Assembly: GCA_964525495.1 (NCBI GenBank)
Contig: CAZGHS010000011.1
Coordinates: forward strand, 1 to 49,261
Reading direction: 5' to 3'
DNA length: 49,261 nucleotides
Origin: CAZGHS01 sp964525495
Lineage (GTDB): Bacteria > Patescibacteriota > Microgenomatia > JALYQM01
Below the pieces are notes generated by a model that was not told the DNA's origin, searched no databases, and saw only the letters and a program-made list of their open reading frames with translations. Every line of letters starts with the position of its first letter. Within the stretch, counting starts at the first letter, position 1. Below, piece after piece: positions 1 to 8,567 of this stretch. A program made the position numbers and the translations under genes.

Positions 1-1
1 A

Positions 2-775
2 TTAGTTTCCAATAATAAATCGATTCCATAATTCTACAATTCTCGTTACTGGTCGTTTCACATCATCATTATTTTGTGCTGATACGACTTCTAAAGATTC
101 GCCTTCCAAAAATGCTGGCCCTTCTTCTGTATCAACAAACCCAAAAATAACTTCATATTTATTCTGATCCAACCCTTCACCACTTTGCACACGGCCTACA
201 CCCTCGAGCGTAATTTTATAAATCTGTTGAAAACGAGAGCTGAAAACGTTCATATCTTTATTTCTCTGAATCTCAGCGTACTGTGTAGGATTAACATACC
301 CAATAAGTTTTACTTTTTCATCCGCAAACATTGTAATAAGTGGTGAACCTGGTCCAACATAACTTCCCGCAGCACTTTCAATTTTATATATTACGCCATC
401 TTTAGCTGCACGTATCGAAAACTGCTCTTTTTGTGAACGAAGGACTTGTGCTTCTGTACTTGCCGAAAGATTCTGGTCTCCCACTTCTTCAAGCGCAATC
501 AACTTTCGTTCAAGCGACTCGTCAGACAATTGTGCTACCAACTCACCTCGTTTTACATGCTGTCCAGTTTTTACCTCAACTGAATCAAGTCGACCAGATA
601 CGGGGCTTGTCATCTGAATATTCTCTTTAAGAACAGAGAAAAACAAAGGCTCACGACTCGCTTCATAAGAATTAACTTTTCTCACTAAAGCCAAAGTCGC
701 AATCGCAAAGGCAACAACAAATACTAAAAGAAAATAAATACTATTTAAAATAGTCGTAAATATTTTCGAACGCAT
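2..775 (-). CDS. HlyD-like membrane-anchored adaptor protein
   Basis: The 257-residue protein has an N-terminal membrane anchor (about residues 8-30) followed by a biotinyl-lipoyl/HlyD-like barrel: a segment with SPVSGRLDSV and the TGQHVKRGELVAQL turn (about 57-87), a short helical insert, then a second half-barrel AAKDGVIYKIESAAG. This is the layout of periplasmic adaptor proteins and of the Alg44-type partner of exopolysaccharide synthases. It lies 8 bases downstream of the processive glycosyltransferase gene on the same strand, so a role in polysaccharide export or synthase regulation is inferred. No PilZ domain is seen. The gene is complete, with its stop at the window edge. The family assignment is good; the exact substrate is unknown. 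Confidence 0.75.
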   Translation of the reverse strand: MRSKIFTTILNSIYFLLVFVVAFAIATLALVRKVNSYEASREPLFFSVLKENIQMTSPVSGRLDSVEVKTGQHVKRGELVAQLSDESLERKLIALEEVGDQNLSASTEAQVLRSQKEQFSIRAAKDGVIYKIESAAGSYVGPGSPLITMFADEKVKLIGYVNPTQYAEIQRNKDMNVFSSRFQQIYKITLEGVGRVQSGEGLDQNKYEVIFGFVDTEEGPAFLEGESLEVVSAQNNDDVKRPVTRIVELWNRFIIGN

Positions 776-783
776 ACAACCTC

Positions 784-2346
784 CTATGCAGCAATTCCTA
801 CAAACGCGACTGAACCATTTTCCTCTTCAGTTTTTACTTCTGAGGTTTGTTCTACCCGTCGCTTTTCACCAGTAACAAAAATAATCAATAAATACATATT
901 CCACACAGCCCAGCCAGTATTAAAAAGGGTTGCCCAAAAGTTGCGCGGCTCGTACCATCCAACTATCAAACTAAAAATAGTAATAATAATAAGCAATACA
1001 TGTGGCCAGATCCACTTCATCAAAAACTCTTGTTTTCGTGCTCGTGTTGTCGTTGCCACCCATTCATATTTTGTTTCAAACAACGTAGTCGCGATACCAA
1101 TCAAATACGGATAAAAACTAGCAAGAGCAGTTGAGATAGTTGCGATATGTAACTTACCAAGAAGTAAAACGCTTAATCCATAGTAAAGCGCAAAATATGG
1201 AACATAGTGAAGCAACCACTGAGCACCATCGTTTGTGATAAGCGGTTTAATACCAAACAAAAGATAGATTAGCGGCATCACAATATACACTAATATCGAA
1301 ATGCCAACTAAGTAAAAAATGTTCGAACTAAAATATTGTATGCGTTGATCTAATGTCAAAGTCTTCGCGAACAAAGGATTTCTAAAAAATAGCATTCCCA
1401 AACCACCACGAGCCCAACGAATCTGCTGTTTGAAATATGCAGCAATAGTAGCAGGAGCCTCTCCCTTTGCCAGAATCTCGTTTACAAAAATAGTACTCCA
1501 ACCCTTTTCATGCAAAAGGTATGATGTCCAAATATCCTCGGAATGACTTATTTGTGCAATTCCACCAATCTGATTTATCGCCGAGCGACGGAACACCATA
1601 TTAGTACCAACACAAAAGGCCGAGTCGGAAATATTTTTTGACGGACAAACGTGTTTATAAAAAATTTCTTGAGCTTGAGCAGTACCAAGCGCAATAAACT
1701 CGTCAGTGTTAGAAAAAGACTGAGGCGACTGAACCATTGCAAGCTTGCTATTCTCCATATACGGCAGCAATCGAGTAATAAAATGTTTTTCAGGAACTTG
1801 GTCAGCATCTAGAATAGTAAAAAATTCACCCTTACAATATTGAAGTCCATTATTCACATTTCCAGCTTTCGCATGTTGTCGATTCCCTCGCGTAATATAG
1901 TTCACTCCCAGCGCCCTACACAAATTTCTCAATTCTACTGACTTACCATCGTCCAAAATAAAGGTAGCGTGCCGATAATCCATTTGTAATGCAGCATCCA
2001 ACGTCTTGCGAACGACTTCAATTGGCTCACCTGCAACAGTTATTAAAATATCGATTGTTGGCTGTGATAAAGTCAAAAAAGTACCAGACGGAGCAGCGTG
2101 CTTCCGATGATGAGATGGAACAATAACATCCAACAAGATCGTCAGCCACAGACACATAATCGTAATAATTCCGATCGAATCCGCCAGTAACTGCACTACA
2201 TACAGAAAAAGATTGTCGGCATTATATACATTAAAGATATAGGAACCATAGAAAAGCACTACCAAAGGAGCCGCAAACAAGAATATAATAGTCAGTGAAT
2301 GCAACGGTTCAGCAGTAATACGATGATGTGTAGGAAGTTTTATCAT
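784..2346 (-). CDS. Processive family-2 glycosyltransferase (cellulose/hyaluronan synthase-like)
   Basis: The 520-residue integral membrane protein has two N-terminal membrane helices, a cytoplasmic GT-A domain and at least four C-terminal helices. The processive GT2 signatures are all visible: DDGKS (UDP site), LDADQ (DxD metal site), HSEDIWTSY (catalytic-base TED-type motif) and QQIRWARGG (the Q-x-x-RW acceptor motif). No PilZ domain follows, unlike bacterial BcsA. It should polymerise a nucleotide-sugar into an extracellular polysaccharide and extrude it through its own channel; the sugar cannot be told from sequence. It overlaps the upstream membrane-protein gene by 4 bases (ATGA) and is followed by the HlyD-like adaptor, so the three genes look co-translated. 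Confidence 0.88.
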   Translation of the reverse strand: MIKLPTHHRITAEPLHSLTIIFLFAAPLVVLFYGSYIFNVYNADNLFLYVVQLLADSIGIITIMCLWLTILLDVIVPSHHRKHAAPSGTFLTLSQPTIDILITVAGEPIEVVRKTLDAALQMDYRHATFILDDGKSVELRNLCRALGVNYITRGNRQHAKAGNVNNGLQYCKGEFFTILDADQVPEKHFITRLLPYMENSKLAMVQSPQSFSNTDEFIALGTAQAQEIFYKHVCPSKNISDSAFCVGTNMVFRRSAINQIGGIAQISHSEDIWTSYLLHEKGWSTIFVNEILAKGEAPATIAAYFKQQIRWARGGLGMLFFRNPLFAKTLTLDQRIQYFSSNIFYLVGISILVYIVMPLIYLLFGIKPLITNDGAQWLLHYVPYFALYYGLSVLLLGKLHIATISTALASFYPYLIGIATTLFETKYEWVATTTRARKQEFLMKWIWPHVLLIIITIFSLIVGWYEPRNFWATLFNTGWAVWNMYLLIIFVTGEKRRVEQTSEVKTEEENGSVAFVGIAA

Positions 2347-4331
2347 CTGACAGACTCCTTCTTAGAACGTATAAACAAACTCATACCTGCAGCACCAACA
2401 AGATTAGCCACACTCAGTCCCTGTAGAACCCAGTGCCATGTTGGCCACTCGTTCTTTAGCACCACTGCTTGAGGCAAAAACTTATCTGGAAACGTCATAT
2501 ACATAAACCGCAATGCCGTTGGCTTCATCTCATATCCTGTAGTCATTTCGTCTTGCCAAAAATCATCATGGCTTTGAACTAGAATCACAGCAGGATCAAC
2601 AAGCTCGGGCGCCTCACTTAAATCTACAAGCAATCTATTTTTTTCAACAAACTGAAGCGGCATGGGCGTTACAATGCCACTATCTAACATACTTTTAAAT
2701 CTCAAAATCTCGTCGTCCCATGGCTTAAAAGAATCAGCATATAGATCAGGCTTTGTTAACGGATCAAAACGAATCGCCTTATCCATGACACCTTTTTCTC
2801 CTACATAGGCATAATGTATCGGAGACGCTGATTTCAAAACAGAAAACACTCCGCTTTTTGTAGTTAAAGTCTCAACATGTTCAAATCGGGCAGAGTCTGA
2901 GGCAGTCAGAGAATCGACTAAAGGAGATAATTCAGACAAAAACAAATACTCTACTCCCAGTACTTCAGAATAGGCATTCACAAGCTGCAATTGTTGCTGA
3001 GTAACACCGGTATACGCGCTATCAGTACGCATTAAATTCTTAAATCGTTGACCAAGAGGATGCGGGTCTCGATGCTCGTTGTACGAAGTAACATACCGCA
3101 AACGTGGATTACCAAAGTAACTTGCCTCTGAAACATTTTCTGTATAAATACTTCCAGTAGCAGTCTTATCACCAAAATACGTTGCAACCGGATTTTCAAT
3201 CTTCGATACTGGTTGTCCTGTAAACTGTGAACCCAATTCAATTCCGTTGGTAAACGCCACAGCTATAATCGCAACAATAACACCAGGTATAAAACGTGAT
3301 CGAGACTTTAAAAATGCTGCCTGAGCTAACGCAGCGAAGCTAAATGGCAGTAAAAATCCAACAAACGTGAGTGCGCGAGAAATTTGCAATGTACCAATAA
3401 AGCCTGGAATAAAGCCATTAATGCCAGTCCACACAAACAGCAGAAGAAAGCTCGCGTAGAGATGCAAGATCTTTCCCCAACGAGGTATATGATCTGTCCT
3501 GATAAGAATAACCAACCACCCAAGTCCTAAGAGAACCAAATACAGAAGCGACAATCCTGCATAATCTCCTACCACAGTAGTCTTCCAAAATTGAGAGAAA
3601 GAAAGTACCGGATTTTGATAGTTATAACCTGTAAAGAATTGCGAAGCAAAAAAGAATGCAAAGCTGATAAAAAACATCGCCAATGTAGCAAAAATACCTT
3701 TTTTATGCAAAATATCTTTTCGAAAAAGTAAAAGAAAAAAATACATTCCACTCACTGAATATCCCAGAATAGGATGAACACTCCACAGAAATCCACTCAG
3801 TGCAGCGGTAATAAAAAAGTATCGAATATTTTCGGAAGCTTTTGCCCACAAAAAAACATAGACTGGAACCCATAACATGACTACAAACAAAGCAAAATCA
3901 CTAATAGCATTCCACTGCTGAGCGAAAGCATAAGACACGAATGTGCCGAAAAAAGCATAAAAAGGACGAATATTAAGTAATCGCAAGACTGCATACATCG
4001 CAATCCGAATTGCTATAAATACTATTACAGTTAGCAACATCATCGATCGAGGTACATCTAGAGAAAACAAAAAACCGACGGCCAAAACAAGATAATGAAC
4101 GCCAAACGGATACCCTCTCCAATGATTAAGACCATTGGACCAGATATGATCCCAGGAAACTAATCCATATTCTGCAATACTCTTAGCGCGAAATGCATGA
4201 TAGATCCAGTCCTGATATCCTGTAAGAAGATACGACGAATCAAGATAAAAACCGATAAGGAAAAAACCACCAAGTCCGAGTAGTAATACAAAAAATAGAT
4301 CAGTAGCCCATGTGGACAAGGAAATCTTCAT
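2343..4331 (-). CDS. Large polytopic membrane protein, possibly GT-C-like
   Basis: The 662-residue protein has an N-terminal membrane helix, a loop rich in Trp, Asp and Tyr (about 35-75), roughly ten further hydrophobic helices up to residue 360, then a soluble C-terminal domain of about 250 residues and a last helix near 635-655. This resembles large CPR membrane proteins annotated as YfhO-like or PTPS-related membrane proteins, and loosely the GT-C glycosyltransferase topology. No catalytic motif is certain. It is first in a three-gene set with the GT2 synthase (4-base overlap) and HlyD adaptor, so a role in assembling or decorating the polysaccharide is inferred from position only. Confidence 0.6.
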   Translation of the reverse strand: MKISLSTWATDLFFVLLLGLGGFFLIGFYLDSSYLLTGYQDWIYHAFRAKSIAEYGLVSWDHIWSNGLNHWRGYPFGVHYLVLAVGFLFSLDVPRSMMLLTVIVFIAIRIAMYAVLRLLNIRPFYAFFGTFVSYAFAQQWNAISDFALFVVMLWVPVYVFLWAKASENIRYFFITAALSGFLWSVHPILGYSVSGMYFFLLLFRKDILHKKGIFATLAMFFISFAFFFASQFFTGYNYQNPVLSFSQFWKTTVVGDYAGLSLLYLVLLGLGWLVILIRTDHIPRWGKILHLYASFLLLFVWTGINGFIPGFIGTLQISRALTFVGFLLPFSFAALAQAAFLKSRSRFIPGVIVAIIAVAFTNGIELGSQFTGQPVSKIENPVATYFGDKTATGSIYTENVSEASYFGNPRLRYVTSYNEHRDPHPLGQRFKNLMRTDSAYTGVTQQQLQLVNAYSEVLGVEYLFLSELSPLVDSLTASDSARFEHVETLTTKSGVFSVLKSASPIHYAYVGEKGVMDKAIRFDPLTKPDLYADSFKPWDDEILRFKSMLDSGIVTPMPLQFVEKNRLLVDLSEAPELVDPAVILVQSHDDFWQDEMTTGYEMKPTALRFMYMTFPDKFLPQAVVLKNEWPTWHWVLQGLSVANLVGAAGMSLFIRSKKESVR

Positions 4332-4426
4332 ATAGTGAGTGGCAGAAAATAATGACTATCAGCCTATAATTATATAAAAAATATTAAAATATAGCAAGCT
4401 TGCTGGAATCCTATAGCAGAGTGCGA

Positions 4427-4432
4427 TATACT
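4427..4432 (+). promoter_or_regulatory. -10 box of a leaderless promoter (dnaJ-like gene)
   Basis: TATACT ends six bases before the ATG at 4439, placing the transcription start on or next to the start codon. There is no Shine-Dalgarno sequence. This supports the ATG at 4439 over the TTG at 4400. Confidence 0.5.
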
Positions 4433-4438
4433 AGTGCT

Positions 4439-5005
4439 ATGAACTTTTATGAATATCTCGAAATCGATCAAACTGCGAGTTCACAAGAAATTCATAAAGC
4501 GTTTAGGAAACTCGCCAAATCGAAACACCCCGACTATAACGAAGCGGATACAGCATTTTGGGATATGGTTGAACTCAATATTATTCGAGACACCCTACTC
4601 AACCCGGCAAAACGTGCTGAATATGATAGGTCCTTAACCGCCGGAATATCACACCCTCAGACAACTGAAGCTGCTCCTAGTCCCACCGTCTTTCATAAAG
4701 TAAAACAATTCTTTACCTATCACTGCAAAGTTTGTGGACATGAAATGAGCTCGACATGGCAAGGGTTCTGCCTATACCACTATCTTGAATACACCAACCA
4801 ACTCCACAACGAAAACTTCATATTTGAGTACGGTGGGCAAAGATACAAATGGGTTGACCCTCCGCCGGAGATCCACAACAAAACACGAGAGACACCATCC
4901 ACACAAGCTCCTATCATATTAAACAAATCACACATTATTCTTTATATAGGACTTATTCTGACCATTGTTTTAATGATTATAATAGCACTACGGAAATTTC
5001 TATAA
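4439..5005 (+). CDS. DnaJ-domain protein with C-terminal membrane anchor
   Basis: From the ATG at 4439 the protein has 188 residues. Residues 2-65 form a J domain beginning YEYLEIDQTASS with the diagnostic KHPDYN loop. A middle section holds CKVCGH and a later Cys-His stretch (FCLYHYLEY), possibly a degenerate zinc site, and residues about 163-183 are one strong membrane helix. It lacks the G/F region and four-repeat zinc finger of true DnaJ. The expected role is to recruit and stimulate DnaK at the membrane. An upstream TTG at 4400 would add 13 residues, but the J domain starts directly after the ATG and a -10 box sits just before it. Confidence 0.75.
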   Translation: MNFYEYLEIDQTASSQEIHKAFRKLAKSKHPDYNEADTAFWDMVELNIIRDTLLNPAKRAEYDRSLTAGISHPQTTEAAPSPTVFHKVKQFFTYHCKVCGHEMSSTWQGFCLYHYLEYTNQLHNENFIFEYGGQRYKWVDPPPEIHNKTRETPSTQAPIILNKSHIILYIGLILTIVLMIIIALRKFL

Positions 5006-5028
5006 CTACTTACAAAAAGCAATTATGA

Positions 5029-5034
5029 TATACT
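5029..5034 (+). promoter_or_regulatory. -10 box of a leaderless promoter (sortase substrate and sortase)
   Basis: TATACT ends six bases before the ATG at 5041, with no ribosome binding site between. It would drive the secreted protein and sortase genes together. Confidence 0.5.
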
Positions 5035-5040
5035 AAATTT

Positions 5041-5685
5041 ATGAAAAAAACTGCTTTTATAACCGCTATTACTCTCATTTTAATGGGCGCATCGCTCCAA
5101 AATTCCTTCGCACAGCAAACATCCTACGACCTCAAAAAAGCGTCCAATCAATACAACGTATCGGGAACCGTTTCTATAGCAAAATCTGGGACTGCTTTCA
5201 ATTACACTGCTGTGGCCAAAGATTTGCCTGCTACACTACCTGCTAATGGTGTGTATTACATAATCTGGGCATTAACAGTGGACGGAAAAGCTGACAATCT
5301 AGGCACAATAACTAATAGTGCAGAGTCCCGAGGAACACTGGGCGGAAGAATTACTCAATTCTTTATTACCTCAGAAAAAGAGCGCTTTCCAGAATATGTA
5401 ACAGGCCCACGCATTGCCCAGACAGATACTATACCCGAATCAGTTTTTGCAGGAATTACGAGCCAATCTCCTACCGCATCACCACGAAGCACTATAACTC
5501 CTCGTCCAAGAGCTTCATCAAGCGTAGTCGTGCCCGTCGGTGGGCCGACCGGAGCTCCAGAAACAGGACTTGGTGGAGCACTTCTATTTAATGGACTCAT
5601 CTACTCACTGGGAGCATTGGGCTTCACAGGAGTAGGTTATTCGTTCTACAATAAAAAAAAGAAGAGCAAAAAGTCTTCTAAGTAG
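5041..5685 (+). CDS. Secreted protein with sortase-type C-terminal sorting signal (APETG)
   Basis: The 214-residue protein starts with a signal peptide (KK, hydrophobic run, probable cleavage after SFA near residue 24). An extracellular domain of about 110 residues follows, then a Ser/Thr/Pro/Arg-rich linker (about 140-165), the pentapeptide APETG at 172-176, a hydrophobic helix and a Lys-rich tail (KKKKSKKSSK). That order of motif, helix and positive tail is the classical cell-wall sorting signal, here with Ala in place of Leu. The next gene, seven bases downstream, is a sortase, so this is very likely its dedicated substrate. The extracellular domain resembles small extracytoplasmic domains seen next to anti-sigma factors, but no function can be named. 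Confidence 0.75.
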   Translation: MKKTAFITAITLILMGASLQNSFAQQTSYDLKKASNQYNVSGTVSIAKSGTAFNYTAVAKDLPATLPANGVYYIIWALTVDGKADNLGTITNSAESRGTLGGRITQFFITSEKERFPEYVTGPRIAQTDTIPESVFAGITSQSPTASPRSTITPRPRASSSVVVPVGGPTGAPETGLGGALLFNGLIYSLGALGFTGVGYSFYNKKKKSKKSSK

Positions 5686-5692
5686 GACAACC

Positions 5693-6256
5693 ATGCACAT
5701 AATTATTTTCGGAATTATTGCTTTTGTAGCAATACTATTGAATATCATGACGGCTCAAGGATTCTTTAACGTATCCGATAAGCTATTTTGGAAACAAACA
5801 GGTAACCTCATCTCCCAACGACAACCAGTTAAAATCAGTGCCCCTGCAGCTAAAGTCGATACATCTATTGAACGAGTGGGCGTCGACGCAGCAGGCGTAA
5901 TGGAAGCTCCCAGTAGCGCACGCGTGGTGTCTTGGTATCAATTTGGAGGATTACCTGGAGAAGCAGGAAACGTCGTGCTATCAGGCCACCGAGACTCAGC
6001 ATTTGGTCCTGGCGTATTCTACACTCTCGAGTCCATGAAATTCGGCAATCCCATCACCATTACGGATGCCAAACAAAACACTTTTACGTACAATACGGTA
6101 CGAGCAGAAGTGATGTCAGCAGAAGATCTCCCAGTTAAGGAAATCTTTGCTGATCAAAAAAAGGAAAAGAACCTTTATCTCATTACCTGTGCAGGTCGAT
6201 GGGATTTATTCAGCAAGAAATACGATAAACGCGTTTTAGTCAAAGCACAGATATAA
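5693..6256 (+). CDS. Sortase (class D/E-like transpeptidase)
   Basis: The 187-residue protein has an N-terminal membrane anchor (2-22), an extracellular stalk and a sortase beta-barrel. The catalytic triad is clear: His99 in LSGHRD, Cys166 in LITCAG and Arg180 in YDKRVLV. Sortases cleave a C-terminal LPxTG-like motif between Thr and Gly and transfer the protein to an amine acceptor. The neighbouring protein ends in APETG plus helix plus basic tail, matching such a substrate. Whether the acceptor is peptidoglycan cross-bridge, another protein or a glycan in this thin-walled lineage is unknown. The class is judged from length and TCxxRW-type sequence, not from a tree. Confidence 0.9.
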   Translation: MHIIIFGIIAFVAILLNIMTAQGFFNVSDKLFWKQTGNLISQRQPVKISAPAAKVDTSIERVGVDAAGVMEAPSSARVVSWYQFGGLPGEAGNVVLSGHRDSAFGPGVFYTLESMKFGNPITITDAKQNTFTYNTVRAEVMSAEDLPVKEIFADQKKEKNLYLITCAGRWDLFSKKYDKRVLVKAQI

Positions 6257-6263
6257 TCTCGTG

Positions 6264-6269
6264 TATAAT
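6264..6269 (+). promoter_or_regulatory. -10 box of a leaderless promoter (ATP-grasp gene)
   Basis: A perfect TATAAT ends eight bases before the ATG at 6278, with no Shine-Dalgarno sequence. Confidence 0.5.
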
Positions 6270-6277
6270 ACCGTTCT

Positions 6278-7054
6278 ATGGACAACCTTCCCCGCAGTGT
6301 GCTGTACGAAGAAGCAGAAAAACTCGGACTAAATCCTCAAAAAATTAGTTCCGACGGTTTATTCACCGTTACATACAAAGAAAAAACCGCATATGTGTAC
6401 ACTTTTACATCACTGAACACGCAGCTCGGCGGAGCCTTAGCAAAAAATAAATATATAACACGAGTGATTGCTGAACGCGCTAGTATTCCTAATATTCCGT
6501 ATCTATTCACCGACAGTAATGAAGAATTAGAAAGTTTTCTAGAGACACATAAAAAAATAATAAAAAAACCGTTATATGGCAAAAACGCGGTAGGAGTAGA
6601 AATAATTACTTCACAGAACGAGTTGCATCAAAAAATTGCAGCCATAAGACTAAAAGAATATCTTTTCGAAAAGTATTGTGAAGGGACAGAATATAGATAT
6701 TTAATAGTTAATAATAAGCTAATTGCAGTAAACAAAAAAACGCTAACCCCAACACCAGAAGATCAATGGAAAAAAAATGTAAATATAGTTACTGAAGACA
6801 GATGGGATCCTACATTAATCAAACAAGCTGAATCTCTTTCCTATGCAATCAACCTGAAAATGTGTGCAGTAGATTTTATAGTAGATAGCGAACACAACGG
6901 TTGGCTCCTCGAAGTAAACTCACAACTTACTCTTGTAGGATTTTATTCTGCAGATGAAAAATATGGAGAAAAGCTAGCACAAAGGATTCTTATTTCTATA
7001 CTCAGAGAACAATTAGGTGATGACTTTTGTTTGCCATTTAACGGCATTAAGTAA
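6278..7054 (+). CDS. ATP-grasp ligase, RimK/glutathione-synthetase-like
   Basis: The 258-residue protein shows an ATP-grasp core: a Lys-containing strand KKPLYGKNAVGVEII (about 97-111), the hinge segment EKYCEGTEYRYLIV, and the metal-binding end VDFIVD...WLLEVNSQ with the usual Asp, Glu and Asn. The N-terminal part resembles the substrate lobe of cyanophycin synthetase or GshAB-type enzymes. Such enzymes join an amino acid or peptide to a carboxylate through an acyl phosphate. It is convergent with, and overlaps by 42 bases, the gene for a CofE-like gamma-glutamyl ligase. Both make amide bonds, so a shared pathway is possible but unproven. The substrate is unknown. Confidence 0.75.
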   Translation: MDNLPRSVLYEEAEKLGLNPQKISSDGLFTVTYKEKTAYVYTFTSLNTQLGGALAKNKYITRVIAERASIPNIPYLFTDSNEELESFLETHKKIIKKPLYGKNAVGVEIITSQNELHQKIAAIRLKEYLFEKYCEGTEYRYLIVNNKLIAVNKKTLTPTPEDQWKKNVNIVTEDRWDPTLIKQAESLSYAINLKMCAVDFIVDSEHNGWLLEVNSQLTLVGFYSADEKYGEKLAQRILISILREQLGDDFCLPFNGIK

Positions 7055-7759
7055 GTCTCCAAACAGATCACTATCTTTATCAATTTTATATGAGTCGATT
7101 TCTGACTGAGTACAGTTACGCTCTAAAAATTCAACACGAGGAATCTCAGAAACGATCGCTAAAGGCATTTGTTCATCCCCTTCTCCCATCATAAGAACTC
7201 CCATCGTAGCGATCGAATCTGCGACACTCAGTTTCGACAATTTCATTTCGCGACCAAAAAGATCATTCTTACCAATATAGCTCACCAAAGGATTAAAACC
7301 AGTATATCCCACAGCCAAACCAGTTTCTCCCCAGCGTAAGGGAGTAAGCTTACTATCAGAAATAACTACCCCTACGTGGCGTAAACCAAATCGAGCAACT
7401 AAATAATCCCGCACTTTAAACGCCGTAGCATACGCATCCTCTGGCCACAATACAAAGTATCCATTTCCATTTGACTCATCAATACCCGCCCACGGCATCA
7501 AATGTCCGTCTTTAATCGACAAAATTAATTCATATTTATTATCAGGTGATAATAAATAATAGTCTGACTCTCGCTTTACCAAATCCGACTTACTAATATC
7601 TTTCGGAGAAACTACTCTCCCCTCACATATCGACACGATTTTAGAAGTAATAATGAGAATCTCATTCTCATGTAGTTCAGATACATACTGATCCAATATC
7701 TTGAGTAAATCATTATCTTCAGCTGTTATTTTATGTGTTTTTATTCCGCGGATATTCAT
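7013..7759 (-). CDS. CofE-like gamma-glutamyl ligase, paralogue 2
   Basis: The 248-residue protein belongs to the coenzyme F420-0:L-glutamate ligase fold: ITSKIVSICEGRVV, AGIDESN, VVISDSKLTPLRWGETG and the SVADSIATMGVLMMGEG helix are recognisable. The canonical GRPxR following the SDS/TDT motif is altered to LTPLR. CPR homologues are commonly annotated as putative folate-metabolism gamma-glutamate ligases, and here the gene lies at the end of a thymidylate/folate cluster, so folate polyglutamylation is a better guess than F420 synthesis. Its ATG shares one base (TAATG) with the stop of paralogue 1, so the two are co-translated. Its 3' end overlaps the convergent ATP-grasp gene. Confidence 0.75.
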   Translation of the reverse strand: MNIRGIKTHKITAEDNDLLKILDQYVSELHENEILIITSKIVSICEGRVVSPKDISKSDLVKRESDYYLLSPDNKYELILSIKDGHLMPWAGIDESNGNGYFVLWPEDAYATAFKVRDYLVARFGLRHVGVVISDSKLTPLRWGETGLAVGYTGFNPLVSYIGKNDLFGREMKLSKLSVADSIATMGVLMMGEGDEQMPLAIVSEIPRVEFLERNCTQSEIDSYKIDKDSDLFGDLLNAVKWQTKVIT

Positions 7760-8511
7760 TACTGTAAGGCATCACCTTTCTCCCAGGGAGTAGATTCAAG
7801 CATCACATGATACAAATCAGTTTCAAGGGTTAAATGAATCAAGGAAAGTTCTTTTTCAGAAGGGTTTTCCGGATTAAATCTGACATAAGGTATATCTGTC
7901 AGCACCGCCAATGGTGTCTGCTCTTGTCCCTCTCCCATTTCTAATACTGCAGCGCTTGCAAGTGAATCACTCACATTAACTTTAGAAACATGCATAATAC
8001 GTCCAAACAAATCTGGAGTATCTATATACGAATTTATAGAGAAAAATCCAGAATGAGCTATCACCGCACCAGTCGATCCGTACCGCAATGGGACATTTCG
8101 ACTATCAGTCACAATAACTCCGACATCTTGTACTTTAAATCTCTTAGTAAGATACTCCCGCACGGCATTTACTGTAGATTGAGGATTATCCGGCCACAGC
8201 ACAAAGTATCCATTGCTATTTGATTCATCAATTCCGGCTGAGCCTACAAGGATATTTCCTTTAATCGAAATCGATACGTTGTATTTATTCTTTTCTCGAG
8301 GAATATAATACTGCGCTTCTTTCCGCATTAATTCATTTTTATCAACATCATCAGTTATCTTAATAATTCGCCCTTCACATATTGCTACAATTTTAGATGT
8401 AATAGCCAATACGCTTCTCTCAGGCAACTCAGTCACATACTGATCCAAAATTTTAAGTAAGTCTTTATCTGCATCAGTGATCTTGTGCGTTTTAATCGAT
8501 TCAACTTTCAT
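7759..8511 (-). CDS. CofE-like gamma-glutamyl ligase, paralogue 1
   Basis: The 250-residue protein is homologous over its whole length to the next gene: both begin with similar IKTHKIT segments and share ITSKIV, CEGR, AGIDESN-NGYFVLWP, the VIVTDS/VVISDS strand and the final MGEGxEQxPLA segment. The family makes gamma-linked glutamyl amides with GTP or ATP. The tandem pair may be two specificities or a heterodimer; CofE itself works as a dimer with residues from both chains at the active site. The TAAAAT six bases before the ATG suggests its own leaderless promoter, separate from the thymidylate genes upstream. Confidence 0.77.
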   Translation of the reverse strand: MKVESIKTHKITDADKDLLKILDQYVTELPERSVLAITSKIVAICEGRIIKITDDVDKNELMRKEAQYYIPREKNKYNVSISIKGNILVGSAGIDESNSNGYFVLWPDNPQSTVNAVREYLTKRFKVQDVGVIVTDSRNVPLRYGSTGAVIAHSGFFSINSYIDTPDLFGRIMHVSKVNVSDSLASAAVLEMGEGQEQTPLAVLTDIPYVRFNPENPSEKELSLIHLTLETDLYHVMLESTPWEKGDALQ

Positions 8512-8567
8512 ATTCGTATTTTACTACTCTTGCTCAAATTATCCAAAATATTGTAAGCGCTTCATAT

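Noticed and set aside
7013..8511. Evidence for coenzyme F420 synthesis
   Set aside because: CofE-like sequence alone is not enough: the GRPxR motif is altered, no CofC, CofD or CofH homologue is present, and the context is folate/thymidylate.
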